From: CAMDTE01 sp034679985
Lineage (GTDB): Bacteria > Bacteroidota > Bacteroidia > Flavobacteriales > Schleiferiaceae
NCBI GenBank assembly: GCA_034679985.1
Contig: JAXITR010000002.1
Location: 1 to 64,000 of the forward strand
Length of the DNA stretch: 64,000 bases
Direction: 5' to 3'
Part shown: positions 38,946-47,401 of the stretch, piece by piece
Position numbering within the stretch: the first letter of the stretch is position 1
Layout of the letters: the number at the start of each line of letters is the position of its first letter
Position numbers and translations under genes: made by a program
The notes under the pieces: generated by a model
The model's input: the letters and a program-made list of their open reading frames with translations, nothing else
The model's database searches: none
Told to the model about the DNA's origin: nothing

Positions 38946-41807
38946 ATGACAACCCCCGACTTTGCGCGTCGCCACATCGGTCCAAGTGCCGAAGAAACCC
39001 AGCAAATGCTGGACGCTCTGAACGTCCCCACGTTGGACGTGCTGATCGAACAGACCGTACCTGCGGCCATCCGCATGAACGAGCCGCTCGACGTTGCACC
39101 GGCCCTAAGCGAGAGCGACTACCTGCGCCACGTACACGAGTTGTCCGGCAAGAACCAAGTGTTCCGCAACTTCATAGGCTTGGGCTACCACCCCACGGTA
39201 ACGCCGTCGGTCATTCAGCGCAATATTTTGGAAAATCCAGGTTGGTACACGGCCTACACGCCCTACCAGGCGGAGATTGCCCAGGGCCGCATGGAGGCAC
39301 TTTTGAACTACCAAACCATGGTGGTGGACCTCACCGGCATGGAGTTGGCCAACGCGTCTTTGTTGGACGAGGCCACGGCCGCCGGCGAAGCCATGACCAT
39401 GCTGTTGGGCGCGCGAAGCCGCGAACAGCAAAAGCGCAACGCCAACAAATTTTTTGTTGACACGGACGCTCTTCCCCAAGTGAAATCCCTTTTGTCCACG
39501 CGCGGCATCCCCCAAGGCATTGAGTTGGTGGAGGGCCGTGCGGACGAATTCGTTCCGACGGACGACTTTTTTGGCGCTTTGATTCAGTACCCCACCGCTA
39601 CCGGTGCGGTTCGCGACGGCAAGGCCTTTGCCGCTGCCTGTGCGAAGCACGAAATCAGCGTAGCCGTAGCCGCCGATTTGATGTCTTTGGCGCTATTGAC
39701 CCCTCCCGGGGAATGGGGCGCCGCCGTGGTGGTGGGTACGTCCCAACGCTTTGGCATTCCCATGGGCTTTGGCGGTCCGCACGCGGCCTTCTTCGCCACC
39801 AAGGAAGACTTCAAACGCTTCATTCCGGGCCGTATCATTGGCCGTACCATCGATAAAGACGGCAATCCCGCTTTGCGCATGGCCCTGCAAACCCGCGAAC
39901 AACACATCAAGCGCGACCGCGCTACCTCCAACATCTGCACGGCACAAGTGCTTTTGTCCGTCATGGCGGGCATGTACGGCGCCTACCACGGTCCCAACGG
40001 CATTCGCCAAATTGCAACCACCATCCACCGCAAGGCGGTGGCACTGAACGAAGCGTTGACCGCTTTGGGCTACGCCCAGCACAACGCCAACTTCTTCGAC
40101 ACCCTGCACTTGGCGGCCGATGATTCCCTGCAGGCCCGCATCCGCACCGCCACCGAGTCCCGCGGCATCAACGTGGGGTACTACAACGGCGGAGTTTTGG
40201 TGGCTGCGCACGAGGTAGCCAACGCTCAAGACCTGCAAGACCTGGTGGACGCCTTCGCAGAAGCGGCAGGCCGTGCCACCGTGTCCCTCAACACGCAAGC
40301 GTCTACCGCCCTTCCCGCAGAAATGCTGCGGACGTCGGACTTCATGACGCATCCGGCCTTCAACAGCTACCACAGCGAGTCCGAAATGATGCGCTACATC
40401 AAGAAGTTGGAGCGCAAGGACTTGTCCCTGAACCACTCCATGATTTCCTTGGGCAGCTGCACCATGAAGCTGAACGCCGCGTCTGAGATGCTCCCGTTGA
40501 GCTGGCCGGCCTGGGGCCAAATGCACCCCTTCGTCCCCGCCAAGCAAGCGGCCGGATACTTAGAAATCATTGAATCTTTGGAGCGCGATTTGGCAGTAGT
40601 CACCGGGTTCGACGCCACTTCCCTACAGCCCAACTCGGGCGCACAAGGGGAGTACGCCGGTTTGATGGTCATCCGCGCCTACCACCAGTCCCGCGGGGAT
40701 CACCACCGCAATGTGGCCCTCATTCCGTCCTCCGCCCACGGCACCAATCCCGCGTCTGCCGTCATGGCGGGCATGGACGTGGTGGTGGTGGGTTGCGACG
40801 ACCGCGGCAACATCGATTTGGTGGATTTGCAAGCCAAGGCGGAGCAGTATTCGGACCGACTGGCGTGCATGATGATCACGTATCCGTCCACCCACGGCGT
40901 ATTTGAAGCGTCCGTAAAGGAGGCCACCAGCCTGATCCACCAACACGGCGGCCAGGTGTACATGGACGGCGCCAACATGAATGCCCAGGTGGGCCTCACG
41001 TCTCCCGGCCTGATTGGCGCGGACGTGTGTCACTTGAATTTGCACAAAACCTTTGCGATTCCGCACGGCGGTGGCGGTCCTGGAGTAGGACCCATCTGCG
41101 TGAAGGCGCATTTGGCGCCGTTCTTGCCGTCGCACCCGGTGGTGGCAACGGGCGGTAATCAGCCGATCACGGCCATTTCCGCAGCACCCTACGGAAGCGC
41201 TTTGGTGCTGTTGATCAGCTACGCTTACATCAAGATGCTGGGCGGGGAAGGGCTGCGCGACGCTACGCGCTACGCCATCCTCAACGCCAACTACATGAAG
41301 CAGCGATTGGAATCGGGCTTCCAAGTATTGTACACCGGTGACAACGGTCGTTGCGCCCACGAAATGATCTTGGACTGCCGACCCTTCAAGCGCGACGGCG
41401 GCATTGAGGTGGTGGACCTGGCCAAGCGTTTGATGGACTACGGCTACCACGCCCCCACGGTCAGCTTCCCCGTGGCCGGCACCCTGATGATTGAGCCCAC
41501 GGAAAGCGAATCCAAAATGGAGTTGGACCGCTTCTGCGACGCCCTGTTGGCCATTCGCGCGGAGGTTCAGGACATCATCGACGGGAAGGTGGACGCGGAA
41601 AACAACCTGTTGAAGAACGCCCCGCACACCCTGACCATGGTGACCGCCAACGACTGGAATTGGCCCTACACCCGCCACGACGCGGCTTATCCGCTGCCGT
41701 ACGTAGCCGAAAACAAGTTTTGGCCCACCGTTCGCCGCGTGGACGAAGCCTACGGCGATCGCAACCTGCAGTGTACCTGTGCTCCGGTTTCGTCGTATGC
41801 GGAATAG
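38946..41807 (+). CDS. gcvP: Glycine dehydrogenase (decarboxylating), single-chain P protein
   Basis: Protein of 953 residues, the P protein of the glycine cleavage system, which decarboxylates glycine using PLP and passes the aminomethyl group to the lipoyl H protein. Both halves of the fused form are present: the N-terminal part begins FARRHIGPSAEETQQMLDAL, and the C-terminal half carries the PLP lysine, Lys 701, in NLHKTFAIPHGGGGPGVGP. The core SMISLGSCTMKLNAASEMLP and PNSGAQGEYAGL are typical. The gcvT and gcvH genes are elsewhere. A terminator follows at 41838-41869. Confidence 0.97.
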   Translation: MTTPDFARRHIGPSAEETQQMLDALNVPTLDVLIEQTVPAAIRMNEPLDVAPALSESDYLRHVHELSGKNQVFRNFIGLGYHPTVTPSVIQRNILENPGWYTAYTPYQAEIAQGRMEALLNYQTMVVDLTGMELANASLLDEATAAGEAMTMLLGARSREQQKRNANKFFVDTDALPQVKSLLSTRGIPQGIELVEGRADEFVPTDDFFGALIQYPTATGAVRDGKAFAAACAKHEISVAVAADLMSLALLTPPGEWGAAVVVGTSQRFGIPMGFGGPHAAFFATKEDFKRFIPGRIIGRTIDKDGNPALRMALQTREQHIKRDRATSNICTAQVLLSVMAGMYGAYHGPNGIRQIATTIHRKAVALNEALTALGYAQHNANFFDTLHLAADDSLQARIRTATESRGINVGYYNGGVLVAAHEVANAQDLQDLVDAFAEAAGRATVSLNTQASTALPAEMLRTSDFMTHPAFNSYHSESEMMRYIKKLERKDLSLNHSMISLGSCTMKLNAASEMLPLSWPAWGQMHPFVPAKQAAGYLEIIESLERDLAVVTGFDATSLQPNSGAQGEYAGLMVIRAYHQSRGDHHRNVALIPSSAHGTNPASAVMAGMDVVVVGCDDRGNIDLVDLQAKAEQYSDRLACMMITYPSTHGVFEASVKEATSLIHQHGGQVYMDGANMNAQVGLTSPGLIGADVCHLNLHKTFAIPHGGGGPGVGPICVKAHLAPFLPSHPVVATGGNQPITAISAAPYGSALVLLISYAYIKMLGGEGLRDATRYAILNANYMKQRLESGFQVLYTGDNGRCAHEMILDCRPFKRDGGIEVVDLAKRLMDYGYHAPTVSFPVAGTLMIEPTESESKMELDRFCDALLAIRAEVQDIIDGKVDAENNLLKNAPHTLTMVTANDWNWPYTRHDAAYPLPYVAENKFWPTVRRVDEAYGDRNLQCTCAPVSSYAE

Positions 41808-41837
41808 TCAATAAGGAGTCCGATTCTTTTCGCCATC

Positions 41838-41869
41838 AAGCCCCTGCCGCCGCAGGGGCTTGTTTTTTT
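41838..41869 (+). terminator. Rho-independent terminator after gcvP
   Basis: A 9-bp stem (aagcccctg / caggggctt) with a 6-base loop, followed by G and seven T residues. Confidence 0.9.
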
Positions 41870-41934
41870 GAGCGAAATGCGAAAAAGTGGCAAAGAAAAA
41901 GCAACGAAGAATCCGAAGTAATTTAATTCTTTCG

Positions 41935-41942
41935 TAATATTG
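41935..41942 (+). promoter_or_regulatory. -7-like box (TAATATTG) for the T9SS cargo gene
   Basis: One mismatch to TAnnTTTG, 30 bases before the ATG at 41973, within an AT-rich stretch. Confidence 0.4.
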
Positions 41943-41972
41943 GTCCTTGCGTAATGCTTTAAAGCCCATAAC

Positions 41973-43988
41973 ATGAAAAAAACCTACTTTTTTGCCTTGA
42001 TGGCAACGGGATTGGTGGCGATGGCCCAGTCCCCGAAGGCCCGCGTTGAAGCTCAGCGCACGGCCGACAACAACGAACAGCGCCCCGCGCGCTCTTCCGC
42101 AACGGCCCGCTACACGGGTACGGAAACGGTCATTTATTCTGAAACCTTTGCAAACGGTATTCCAGCTTCTTGGGACAATACCGGCGGTTTGGCCAACGGC
42201 GTTGCCGATGCTGATTCCAAGTGGGAATACCGCGGTACCACCACCACTCCAGGTGTCGTTACCGGTTCACGCGGTGGCTACGCCGGTACGGCCGCTACCG
42301 GTCAGCTGGCTATTCAAAGCCCTACGGCAGCCAACGGATTTGTCTTGTTTGACTCCGACTTTTTGGACAACGCAGGCATCGCCGGCAACTTCGGAAACGG
42401 TATTGCCGCAGCTCCACACGTTGCTAACCTAACCTCTGGCGTCATCAACTTGACCGGCTACACCGAGGTGGATTTGGTGTTTAACCAATACTACCGTCGT
42501 TTCGCAGGCCCAACCGGCCAAGGCGTTCCCGCTACCTACATTGACTTCTCAACCAACGGTGGCACCACGTGGCCCTACACCGTAACGTTGAATGCGGGCA
42601 TCGCGGTTAACTCCGCCACCACCCGTACTGACGTTGCTGCTGTACCCATTCCCGCTGCAGTTGCTGGTCAAGCCAACGTGAAGTTCCGTTTCCGTTTTGA
42701 CGGTGACTACTACTTCTGGCAGATCGACGACGTGAAAATCATCGAGACGCCCAAGCACCGCTTGGAGTACATCGTGAACGCCAACGGCGCTCCTAAAGTG
42801 GACATCATCTACGGTCCCGCTTCCGGTTCTTCCAAGTTGGGCAACATGTCCTTGAAGCAAAACCGCTCCATCACGTTCGACGGCAACGTGGTAAACACCG
42901 GTTCTGCCAACCAAACCAACGTGAAGTTGCAAGTGAAAATCTTGAACAGCACGGGTGCTGTTGTACAAACCTTGAACGGCCCTGTAAAGGCTACCTTGGT
43001 TTCTGGCGACACCGCTGACTACAACGATTTGAACACCTTGGCCACTGCTTGGACACCTGCTGCTGTAGGTACCTACGGAGTAGCGATCAGCGTTGTTACG
43101 GACTCTACGGTTGCTGTGTTCCCGGACACCATGGCCGTAACGGTGACCAACGACTTCAACTCTTTGGACTTCTCACGTTTCTCCAACTCCATCGGTACTC
43201 CGAACATCGGTGTGGACGGTTCTGCCTTTGCAGCACGCCACGATTTTGTCAACGCTGAGCGCTTGTTCGGCGTGAACGTTGGCATCTCCAACCTGACCAC
43301 CGGCGGTGGTATTGTTGAAATGTCGGTTTTCGACTCTTCTGCCTTCGACGGCTTCACCACCGGTTTCGACCAGAACGCCATCTTGGCTTACGTACAACAC
43401 ACCATCACGGCTGCCGATACGGCCGCGGGTACGATCTACTTTGATTTGACCGACCCCACCACCGGCTTCCCCATGTTGTTGCCCCAAGGTTCGTACTTCT
43501 TTGTGTTCACCATGTACTCCAACAACGGTGCAGAAGTGATCCGCATGCGCAACGACGATAGCTTTGAGAATGCATCCGGTTCTGCCATGATGTACCTGAC
43601 TACGGTGAACGGTACTGCTTACAACCGTTGGTTTACGGGCTACAGCAGCGGTCGTTCGTTCGAAAACCCTTGGATCCGTTCCAAGACGTGCGAATCAGCG
43701 AATCCCGTTGCGTGCATGGGCATTGGCATGACCGAAGAGGCTATGGCTTCCATCACGGTTGCTCCAGTTCCTGCGAATGAGTTCATGAACGTTGCCTTCG
43801 GCGACGCAGACGGTCAGTTTGAATTGACCTTGATCGACATCACCGGTAAAGTGGTAAAGGCCCGCAACGTAGTTGCTGAAGCCGGTACTTCCGTGCCTGT
43901 ATACGTTGGTGACTTGGCTGCCGGTATGTACACCCTGAACGTACAGAACGGTGCACAAGTGAAGACTTTGAAAGTAGCCATCCAATAA
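41973..43988 (+). CDS. Secreted protein with type IX secretion C-terminal sorting domain
   Basis: Protein of 671 residues. An N-terminal Sec signal (MKKTYFFALMATGLVAMAQS) is followed by a jelly-roll-like domain (YSETFANGIPASWDNTGG and YYFWQIDDVKII, as in choice-of-anchor or MAM-like domains), a region of Ig-like beta repeats, and a C-terminal T9SS type A sorting domain (SITVAPVPANEFMNVAFG, LIDITGKVVKA, LAAGMYTLNVQNG). It should be exported by the Sec system, then moved through the outer membrane by the T9SS and attached to the cell surface or released. No enzymatic motif is visible, so an adhesin or structural role is likely. Codon use is more AT-rich than in its neighbours, typical of highly expressed or surface genes here. 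Confidence 0.88.
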   Translation: MKKTYFFALMATGLVAMAQSPKARVEAQRTADNNEQRPARSSATARYTGTETVIYSETFANGIPASWDNTGGLANGVADADSKWEYRGTTTTPGVVTGSRGGYAGTAATGQLAIQSPTAANGFVLFDSDFLDNAGIAGNFGNGIAAAPHVANLTSGVINLTGYTEVDLVFNQYYRRFAGPTGQGVPATYIDFSTNGGTTWPYTVTLNAGIAVNSATTRTDVAAVPIPAAVAGQANVKFRFRFDGDYYFWQIDDVKIIETPKHRLEYIVNANGAPKVDIIYGPASGSSKLGNMSLKQNRSITFDGNVVNTGSANQTNVKLQVKILNSTGAVVQTLNGPVKATLVSGDTADYNDLNTLATAWTPAAVGTYGVAISVVTDSTVAVFPDTMAVTVTNDFNSLDFSRFSNSIGTPNIGVDGSAFAARHDFVNAERLFGVNVGISNLTTGGGIVEMSVFDSSAFDGFTTGFDQNAILAYVQHTITAADTAAGTIYFDLTDPTTGFPMLLPQGSYFFVFTMYSNNGAEVIRMRNDDSFENASGSAMMYLTTVNGTAYNRWFTGYSSGRSFENPWIRSKTCESANPVACMGIGMTEEAMASITVAPVPANEFMNVAFGDADGQFELTLIDITGKVVKARNVVAEAGTSVPVYVGDLAAGMYTLNVQNGAQVKTLKVAIQ

Positions 43989-44010
43989 GGACTGCCTTTC
44001 TAAACTGAAG

Positions 44011-44042
44011 GAGCCGCCTCGCAAGAGGCGGCTCTTTTTTTT
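44011..44042 (+). terminator. Rho-independent terminator after the T9SS cargo gene
   Basis: A 10-bp perfect stem (gagccgcctc / gaggcggctc) around gcaa, followed by eight T residues. Confidence 0.92.
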
Positions 44043-44104
44043 ACCCCTCCGTAACGGTTGGGGTGGCGTGCGGTCAGTATGGGGACGGTGGGAACCGTCG
44101 GTTG

Positions 44105-44740
44105 CTACTTGCCGGCGTACTTGGGATTGACGGTGCGCGTGATGAAGTCGCGCTCGGCGCTCCAACCGCGGGCCGGGGAGTATTCCCGACCGTAGAAGAT
44201 GATTTGCAGGTGGAGCTTGTTCCATCGGTCCTCGGGAAAAAGACGCTTGGCGTCGCGCTCGGTTTGTTCCACGCTCTTGCCGTTGGTCAGTTTCCATCGG
44301 GTTAAAAGGCGGTGGATGTGGGTATCCACGGGAAAGGCGGGCACCCCAAAGGCCTGGCCCATCACCACCGAGGCAGTTTTGTGGCCTACGGCGGGTAGGG
44401 CCTCCAGCGCTTCAAAGGAGGCGGGGACCTCGCCACCGTGCTGGTGAACAATCATTTCCGACAGCCCCTTCAGGCCCTTAGACTTCATGGGCGTCAGACC
44501 CACCGATCGGATCAAATCCGCGATTTCTTCCACCGAAAGTTGCGCCATCTGGGCGGGGGTGGAGGCGCGGGCAAAGAGTGCGGGCGTGACGGTGTTGACG
44601 CGAGCGTCCGTGCATTGCGCGGAGAGGACCACCGCCACCAACAGGGTGAAGGCGTCGGTGTGGTCCAAAGGAATGGGCGTCTCCGGGTACAGGCGCTCCA
44701 GTTCGTCTTGGATGTAGCGGACGACGTCGGATTTTTTCAT
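44105..44740 (-). CDS. nth: Endonuclease III-family DNA glycosylase lacking the iron-sulfur cysteines
   Basis: Protein of 211 residues of the HhH-GPD superfamily; it removes oxidised pyrimidines and cuts the abasic site in base excision repair. The helix-hairpin-helix and catalytic Lys are in LEALPAVGHKTASVVMGQAF (Lys 121), and the catalytic Asp is in AFPVDTHIHRL (Asp 139). In most Nth proteins four Cys near the C-terminus bind a 4Fe-4S cluster. Here the tail reads FYGREYSPARGWSAERDFIT with no Cys, and the only Cys in the protein is residue 43. Loss of the cluster is known in some members, so activity is still likely. It is transcribed from a -7 box four bases upstream and diverges from bcp. 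Confidence 0.92.
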   Translation of the reverse strand: MKKSDVVRYIQDELERLYPETPIPLDHTDAFTLLVAVVLSAQCTDARVNTVTPALFARASTPAQMAQLSVEEIADLIRSVGLTPMKSKGLKGLSEMIVHQHGGEVPASFEALEALPAVGHKTASVVMGQAFGVPAFPVDTHIHRLLTRWKLTNGKSVEQTERDAKRLFPEDRWNKLHLQIIFYGREYSPARGWSAERDFITRTVNPKYAGK

Positions 44741-44744
44741 AAGA

Positions 44745-44752
44745 CAAAGGTA
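44745..44752 (-). promoter_or_regulatory. -7 box (TACCTTTG) for nth
   Basis: Exact TAnnTTTG match on the minus strand, ending four bases before the nth ATG at 44740. Confidence 0.55.
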
Positions 44753-44827
44753 GATGCGAACCGCAAGCACTGTTTCTTTGTTCCTTTGATGGGTACGAAC
44801 TATCGGACCCTTCCAATTTTATCCGCC

Positions 44828-45292
44828 ATGACCCATTTGAAACCGGGCGACGCTGCCCCAGCCTTCCAATCCATCGACCAGAACGAGGCCCCCGTTGCCC
44901 TGTCTGATTTCGCCGGCAAAAAACTCGTTTTGTACTTCTACCCCAAGGACGACACCCCCGGCTGCACCGCCGAAGCATGCAGTTTCCGCGATTCCTACCA
45001 AGAACTCTTGGACGCCGGTTTTGCCATCTTAGGGGTCTCCGTGGACTCTCCCAAGGCCCACCAGAAATTCATCGCCAAATACAGCCTGCCGTTCCCGCTT
45101 TTGTCCGACGGCGACAAGTCGGTGGTCACTTCGTACGGTGTGTGGGGTCGCAAGAAATTCATGGGTCGCGAATACGATGGAATTCATAGAGTTACCTTCG
45201 TAATTGACGCTTCTGGAACGGTGGAGCGCGTCATCACGGACGTCGACACCAAGGCCGCTGCGCAACAAATTTTGGCCGACAGCCGTAGTTAA
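44828..45292 (+). CDS. bcp: Thiol peroxidase, Bcp/PrxQ-type peroxiredoxin
   Basis: Protein of 154 residues that reduces hydrogen peroxide and organic hydroperoxides, probably with thioredoxin as electron donor. The peroxidatic Cys is in YFYPKDDTPGCTAEACSFRD, and a resolving Cys lies five residues later (GCTAEAC), the typical alpha-helix-linked PrxQ arrangement. The fold continues with ILGVSVDSPKAHQKFIAKYS and FPLLSDGDKSVV. It diverges from nth and is closed by two terminator hairpins at 45308-45371. A TTCCTTTG box at 44781-44788 is a weak promoter candidate. Confidence 0.95.
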   Translation: MTHLKPGDAAPAFQSIDQNEAPVALSDFAGKKLVLYFYPKDDTPGCTAEACSFRDSYQELLDAGFAILGVSVDSPKAHQKFIAKYSLPFPLLSDGDKSVVTSYGVWGRKKFMGREYDGIHRVTFVIDASGTVERVITDVDTKAAAQQILADSRS

Positions 45293-45307
45293 GTGTTTAC
45301 CTTTGGG

Positions 45308-45371
45308 TAGGGCCAAAACCTTGCCCTATTTTTGTTCACGTCGGGGGCGAATTCCCGACGTGACTTTTTTT
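45308..45371 (+). terminator. Two stacked terminator hairpins between bcp and recA
   Basis: The stronger is a 10-bp perfect stem at 45336-45345 and 45354-45363 (tcacgtcggg / cccgacgtga) followed by a seven-T run at 45365-45371. A weaker one pairs tagggc at 45308-45313 with gcccta at 45323-45328, followed by five T residues. Confidence 0.85.
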
Positions 45372-45393
45372 ATATCCTTAAAACTGCAGTGCC

Positions 45394-46389
45394 ATGAGCA
45401 ACGAAAAAGAAGCCAAACTGAAAGCCCTCAAGCTGACCATGGAAAAATTGGACAAGACCTACGGGAAAGGGGCCGTCATGCGCATGGGCGATGCTGCCGT
45501 TGAAGAGGTTGAAGTCATTCCATCCGGTTCCTTGGGCGTTGATATTGCCTTGGGAATAGGCGGGTATCCACGCGGTCGCGTGATTGAAATTTACGGTCCG
45601 GAATCTTCCGGTAAGACCACGCTAACCTTGCACGCCATCGCGGAAGTACAAAAGTTGGGCGGAATTGCCGCCTTCATCGACGCAGAACACGCTTTTGACC
45701 GCGCGTACGCTGAGAAATTGGGCGTCAACACGGAAGAACTGATCATTTCGCAGCCGGACAACGGCGAGCAAGCCTTGGAAATTGCGGATAATTTGATTCG
45801 TTCGGGCGCCATCGATTTGGTGGTCATTGACTCGGTTGCAGCCTTGACTCCCAAAGCGGAAATTGAAGGAGAGATGGGCGATTCCAAGGTGGGATTGCAC
45901 GCTCGCCTGATGTCTCAGGCTTTGCGCAAATTGACCGGAACGATTTCCAAGACCAACTGCACCTGCTTCTTCATCAACCAGCTGCGCGAGAAGATTGGCG
46001 TCATGTTTGGCAACCCAGAGACCACCACGGGCGGCAACGCGTTGAAGTTTTATGCTTCCGTACGCATCGACATCCGTCGCTCCACCCAGATCAAGGATGG
46101 AGAAGAGGTAGTGGGCAACCGGATTCGTGTGAAGGTGGTGAAAAACAAAGTAGCGCCTCCCTTCCGTTCGGCGGAATTCGACATTTACTACGGCGAGGGC
46201 ATTTCCAAGGCCGGCGAGTTGATCGACTTGGGCGTGCAGCACGGCATCGTCAACAAGAGCGGCAGCTGGTTCAGCTATGGAGATACCAAGTTGGGTCAAG
46301 GCCGGGATGCGGTTCGTCAGTTGTTGAAAGACAACCAGGAGTTGGCCGACGAGTTGGAAGTCAAAATTGCTGCAGTTCTGCGTGGTTAA
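45394..46389 (+). CDS. recA: RecA recombinase
   Basis: Protein of 331 residues for strand exchange in homologous recombination and for SOS activation. Walker A is GPESSGKT at residues 68-75, Walker B follows in LVVIDSVAAL, and the L2 DNA-binding loop is GVMFGNPETTTGGNALKFYA with the conserved TGG. The C-terminal domain ends with RDAVRQLLKDNQELADELEV, shorter and less acidic than the E. coli tail. The ATG at 45394 is 22 bases beyond the bcp terminator; I see no clear -7 box and no SOS box. The 3' end overlaps the next gene's GTG by 8 bases. Confidence 0.98.
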   Translation: MSNEKEAKLKALKLTMEKLDKTYGKGAVMRMGDAAVEEVEVIPSGSLGVDIALGIGGYPRGRVIEIYGPESSGKTTLTLHAIAEVQKLGGIAAFIDAEHAFDRAYAEKLGVNTEELIISQPDNGEQALEIADNLIRSGAIDLVVIDSVAALTPKAEIEGEMGDSKVGLHARLMSQALRKLTGTISKTNCTCFFINQLREKIGVMFGNPETTTGGNALKFYASVRIDIRRSTQIKDGEEVVGNRIRVKVVKNKVAPPFRSAEFDIYYGEGISKAGELIDLGVQHGIVNKSGSWFSYGDTKLGQGRDAVRQLLKDNQELADELEVKIAAVLRG

Positions 46390-47401
46390 GTCGATTGCTT
46401 ACCTCGGGCTCGCGGCCGCCCTCTGGGCGGCCTGCTCGCCCTCGGCTCCGGAGGAGCAGGTCAAAAAAACCGAAACGCCTTTGGATTCGGTGTCGGTGTA
46501 TTTGGAATCCAATCCCAACGATCTGGACGCTCTGGCGTTTCGGTCCGGATTGTACTTGGAGCAGAAGAACCTTCCGTACGCCAAGGCAGACATGGAGGCG
46601 GCACTCGCCCTAGATTCCAACCACGTTCCCAGCCTCTTGCGCAAAGGGGAAGTCTACTTCATTGGCAACCAAACCCGGATCTCCAAAGAGGCTTGGGAGC
46701 GTTGCATTCAATTGGATCCGGACAATATTCCCTGCCGGCTCAAACTGGCGGAGTTGTACTCCATCGTTCAAGACTACGACAAATGTTTATCGTTTGTGGA
46801 TGCCGTTTTGAAGCGGGACGAGAACAACGCCATGGCCTACTACATCAAGGGCTTGGCTTTGCGCGACACCAAGGGCGATACGGCCTTGGCGCTGAAGTAC
46901 ATCCAAAAATCCATCGACCTGAATCCCACCTTTGTGCCTGCCTTGGACATGGCCGGTGTGCTCCACACGGGGTTGAATTCTGGGTTGGCCGGTGGGTATT
47001 TTCAGCGAATCATCGACCAAGACCCCAACAATGCCAAAGCGTACTACAACTTGGGCATGTTCCACTTGGGCGCCAAGGACTACAACCCGGCGATTGCTGC
47101 GTTTACCACCTGCGGTCAATTGAACCCCAACGACCCTGAACCCTTTTTCAATTTGGGATTCATCCACTTGGAGTTGAATATGCTCGCGGAGGCGCGCACG
47201 TATTTTGGCCAAAGCATCAAGGCCCAAGAGATCAACTACCGCGCGTACTACGGTCGGGCCTTTGCGGCCGAACGCGGCGGTGATTTGACCAACGCGGAAA
47301 AGGACTACCGCAAGGCCGTGGAGTACAACCCGGCCCATACCCCTTCAAAGGAAGGATTGAAACGTATTTTACAGGAAAAGTCGCGCATGAAATGGGAATA
47401 G
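46382..47401 (+). CDS. TPR-repeat lipoprotein
   Basis: Protein of 339 residues from a GTG inside the last recA codons (MVKSIAYLGLAAALWAACSP); the lipobox is LWAAC with Cys 18. At least seven tetratricopeptide repeats cover residues 35-330, for example AMAYYIKGLALRDTKGDTAL and AKAYYNLGMFHLGAKDYNPA. Such lipoproteins act as scaffolds in the periplasm or at the outer membrane, sometimes in gliding or secretion machines. No further domain is present. It is co-transcribed with recA and oligopeptidase B, whose ATG lies within its last codons. Confidence 0.85.
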   Translation: MVKSIAYLGLAAALWAACSPSAPEEQVKKTETPLDSVSVYLESNPNDLDALAFRSGLYLEQKNLPYAKADMEAALALDSNHVPSLLRKGEVYFIGNQTRISKEAWERCIQLDPDNIPCRLKLAELYSIVQDYDKCLSFVDAVLKRDENNAMAYYIKGLALRDTKGDTALALKYIQKSIDLNPTFVPALDMAGVLHTGLNSGLAGGYFQRIIDQDPNNAKAYYNLGMFHLGAKDYNPAIAAFTTCGQLNPNDPEPFFNLGFIHLELNMLAEARTYFGQSIKAQEINYRAYYGRAFAAERGGDLTNAEKDYRKAVEYNPAHTPSKEGLKRILQEKSRMKWE

